In this document: one piece after another, positions 6,244 through 7,017 of the stretch
Position numbering within the stretch: the first letter of the stretch is position 1
How the letters are laid out: each line of letters starts with the position of its first letter
DNA from: JALZEG01 sp036258555
Lineage (GTDB): Bacteria > Actinomycetota > CADDZG01 > WHSQ01
Length of the DNA stretch: 7,017 bases
Direction: 5' to 3'
Assembly (NCBI GenBank): GCA_036258555.1
Contig: DATADL010000144.1
Span: forward strand, 1 to 7,017
Notes under the pieces: model-generated
What the model was told of the DNA's origin: nothing
What the model saw: the letters and a program-made list of their open reading frames with translations, nothing else
Database searches by the model: none
Program-made: the position numbers and the translations under genes

Positions 6244-6258
6244 GGGGGCCGCGCCCCC
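6244..6258 (+). terminator. GC hairpin after the protease gene, possible weak terminator
   Basis: GGGGGC (6244-6249) and GCCCCC (6253-6258) form a 6-bp all-GC stem with a 3-base loop, 25 bases after the protease stop. Only TAGTCTT follows, so the U-tract is poor and this is a marginal intrinsic terminator. The stem abuts a candidate -10 box for the next gene. Confidence 0.35.
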
Positions 6259-6264
6259 TAGTCT
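6259..6264 (+). promoter_or_regulatory. Candidate -10 element of the DUF2520 gene
   Basis: TAGTCT followed by TGCCGCC closely resembles the folE element (TATCCT then TGCCGGC). Transcription would start near 6271, leaving a leader of about 41 bases before the ATG at 6313, unlike the two leaderless cases. No -35 hexamer is apparent. Confidence 0.4.
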
Positions 6265-6292
6265 TGCCGCCGACCGGTACCCCGCCACTGGC

Positions 6293-6299
6293 AGAAGGA
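6293..6299 (+). promoter_or_regulatory. Ribosome binding site of the DUF2520 gene
   Basis: AGAAGGA ends 13 bases before the ATG at 6313, a little farther than ideal. It is the only Shine-Dalgarno-like sequence in the gap and supports this start. Confidence 0.5.
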
Positions 6300-6312
6300 C
6301 TGGATCCTCGAG

Positions 6313-7017
6313 ATGACGCCCGCCGCGCCCCGCCGCTTCCGCCTGTGTCTCGTGGGCGCGGGCCGCGCCGGGACGGCCGTGGCGGACGGGCTGCGGGGGG
6401 CCGGCCACGACGTCGTGGGCGTCGCCTCGCGCAGCGCCCGTTCGGCGGAAGCGGCGGCAGCCCGGCTGCGCGCTCCCGTCTGCGACGTCGAGGAGCTTCC
6501 CCAGTGTGACGTGGTCCTGCTCGGGGTGCCCGAATCCGCCCTGGAAGCGGTCGGGGCGACGGTCGCGGGGACCATCTCCACCGGCACCGTCGTCTGGCAC
6601 CTCGCCGGGGCCGTCGGGCTCGGGCCGCTCGCCTCGGTCGCGGCGGCGGGGGCCCGGCGCTGCGCGTTGCATCCGGTCCAGGCGTTTCCCGATCCCGACG
6701 CGGGCCTGGCGCGGCTGCCGGGCTCGGCGTGGGGTCTCACGTGCGACATCGGGTTGCACGAATGGGCGCGGGCGGTCGCGACGGACGACCTCGGCGGCAC
6801 GGTCTTCGACGTCCGTGAGGAGGACCGCCCCGTGTGGCACGCCGCTGCGGTGACCGCGGCGGGGGGCGCGATCGCGATCATGTCGCTGGGCGAGCGCCTC
6901 CTCGGCTCGATCGGGATCGCGGACGCAGGCGCGGTCCTCGGCCCCCTGGCGGGGGCCTCGGTCGCGAACGCGGCGGCACGCGGCGCGACCGCGTCGCTGA
7001 CCGGACCTGCCGTGCGC
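6313..7017 (+). CDS. Rossmann-like and DUF2520 domain protein (3' end outside window)
   Basis: The reading frame stays open for 235 codons to the last base of the window. ATG 6313 places a dinucleotide-binding fold at the N-terminus: FRLCLVGAGRAGTAVADGL (9-27), with the GxGxxG glycines G15, G17 and G20. A second strand, VVGVASRS, follows, then CDVVLLGVPESALEAV, typical of NAD(P)-binding domains of the F420-dependent NADP oxidoreductase type. HPVQAFP (120-126) matches the HPLQTF-like motif of the Rossmann-like/DUF2520 family, and the end reaches LTGPAVR (229-235), the family's conserved LTGP..RGD region. The family usually runs to about 260-300 residues, so some 40-60 are missing. Members often lie directly before panC and panD in Actinomycetota, suggesting a pantothenate link, but I know of no settled reaction. 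Ketopantoate reductase (PanE) is the nearest wrong name; the HPxQ and LTGP motifs argue against it. Confidence 0.87.
   Translation, partial: MTPAAPRRFRLCLVGAGRAGTAVADGLRGAGHDVVGVASRSARSAEAAAARLRAPVCDVEELPQCDVVLLGVPESALEAVGATVAGTISTGTVVWHLAGAVGLGPLASVAAAGARRCALHPVQAFPDPDAGLARLPGSAWGLTCDIGLHEWARAVATDDLGGTVFDVREEDRPVWHAAAVTAAGGAIAIMSLGERLLGSIGIADAGAVLGPLAGASVANAAARGATASLTGPAVR

Noticed and set aside
6313..7017. Ketopantoate reductase (PanE) or pyrroline-5-carboxylate reductase for the last gene
   Set aside because: The N-terminal Rossmann fold is shared, but the HPVQAFP and LTGP motifs fit the Rossmann-like/DUF2520 family better.

Overview
The window is a GC-rich stretch (roughly 70% G+C by eye) with seven genes, all on the + strand and tightly packed. 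The codon choice (mostly C or G in third position), the folate gene order, the Rossmann/DUF2520 gene typical of actinobacterial pantothenate neighbourhoods, and start codons placed directly behind a TAnnnT hexamer all point to a high-GC member of the Actinomycetota. A deep lineage such as Thermoleophilia or an uncultured relative is my guess. The sequence alone does not fix the class.

Layout. Bases 1-33 carry a strong intrinsic terminator that ends a transcript from outside the window. A less GC-rich intergenic stretch (34-251) leads into an unrecognised secreted protein (252-1175). A four-gene folate cluster follows: folE (1213-1818), folP (1824-2660), folB (2657-3016) and folK (3016-3510), with junctions of +5, -4 and -1 bases. 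Thirty bases later begins a large secreted zinc metalloprotease of the thermolysin (M4) family with a C-terminal beta-propeller (3541-6219). After a GC-rich 93-base gap, a Rossmann-like/DUF2520 protein begins at 6313 and runs off the right edge.

Function. FolE makes dihydroneopterin triphosphate from GTP. FolB and FolK convert dihydroneopterin to 6-hydroxymethyl-dihydropterin diphosphate. FolP condenses that with p-aminobenzoate to dihydropteroate. The triphosphate-removing step and folC are not in the window. The DUF2520 gene usually lies just before panC, so a cofactor-biosynthesis neighbourhood probably continues to the right. The protease between the folate genes and DUF2520 is an extracellular enzyme with no obvious metabolic link and looks like an insertion into that neighbourhood.

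Regulation. folE and the protease gene both have an ATG exactly 7 bases after a TAnnnT hexamer and no ribosome binding site, which fits leaderless transcription. A third similar hexamer precedes the DUF2520 gene, but there the ATG is farther away and has a Shine-Dalgarno-like sequence. Most of the window is ordinary. The points most worth a second look are the unknown secreted protein, the M4-propeller architecture, the repeated leaderless promoter pattern and an abrupt codon-usage shift at the 3' end of folB.
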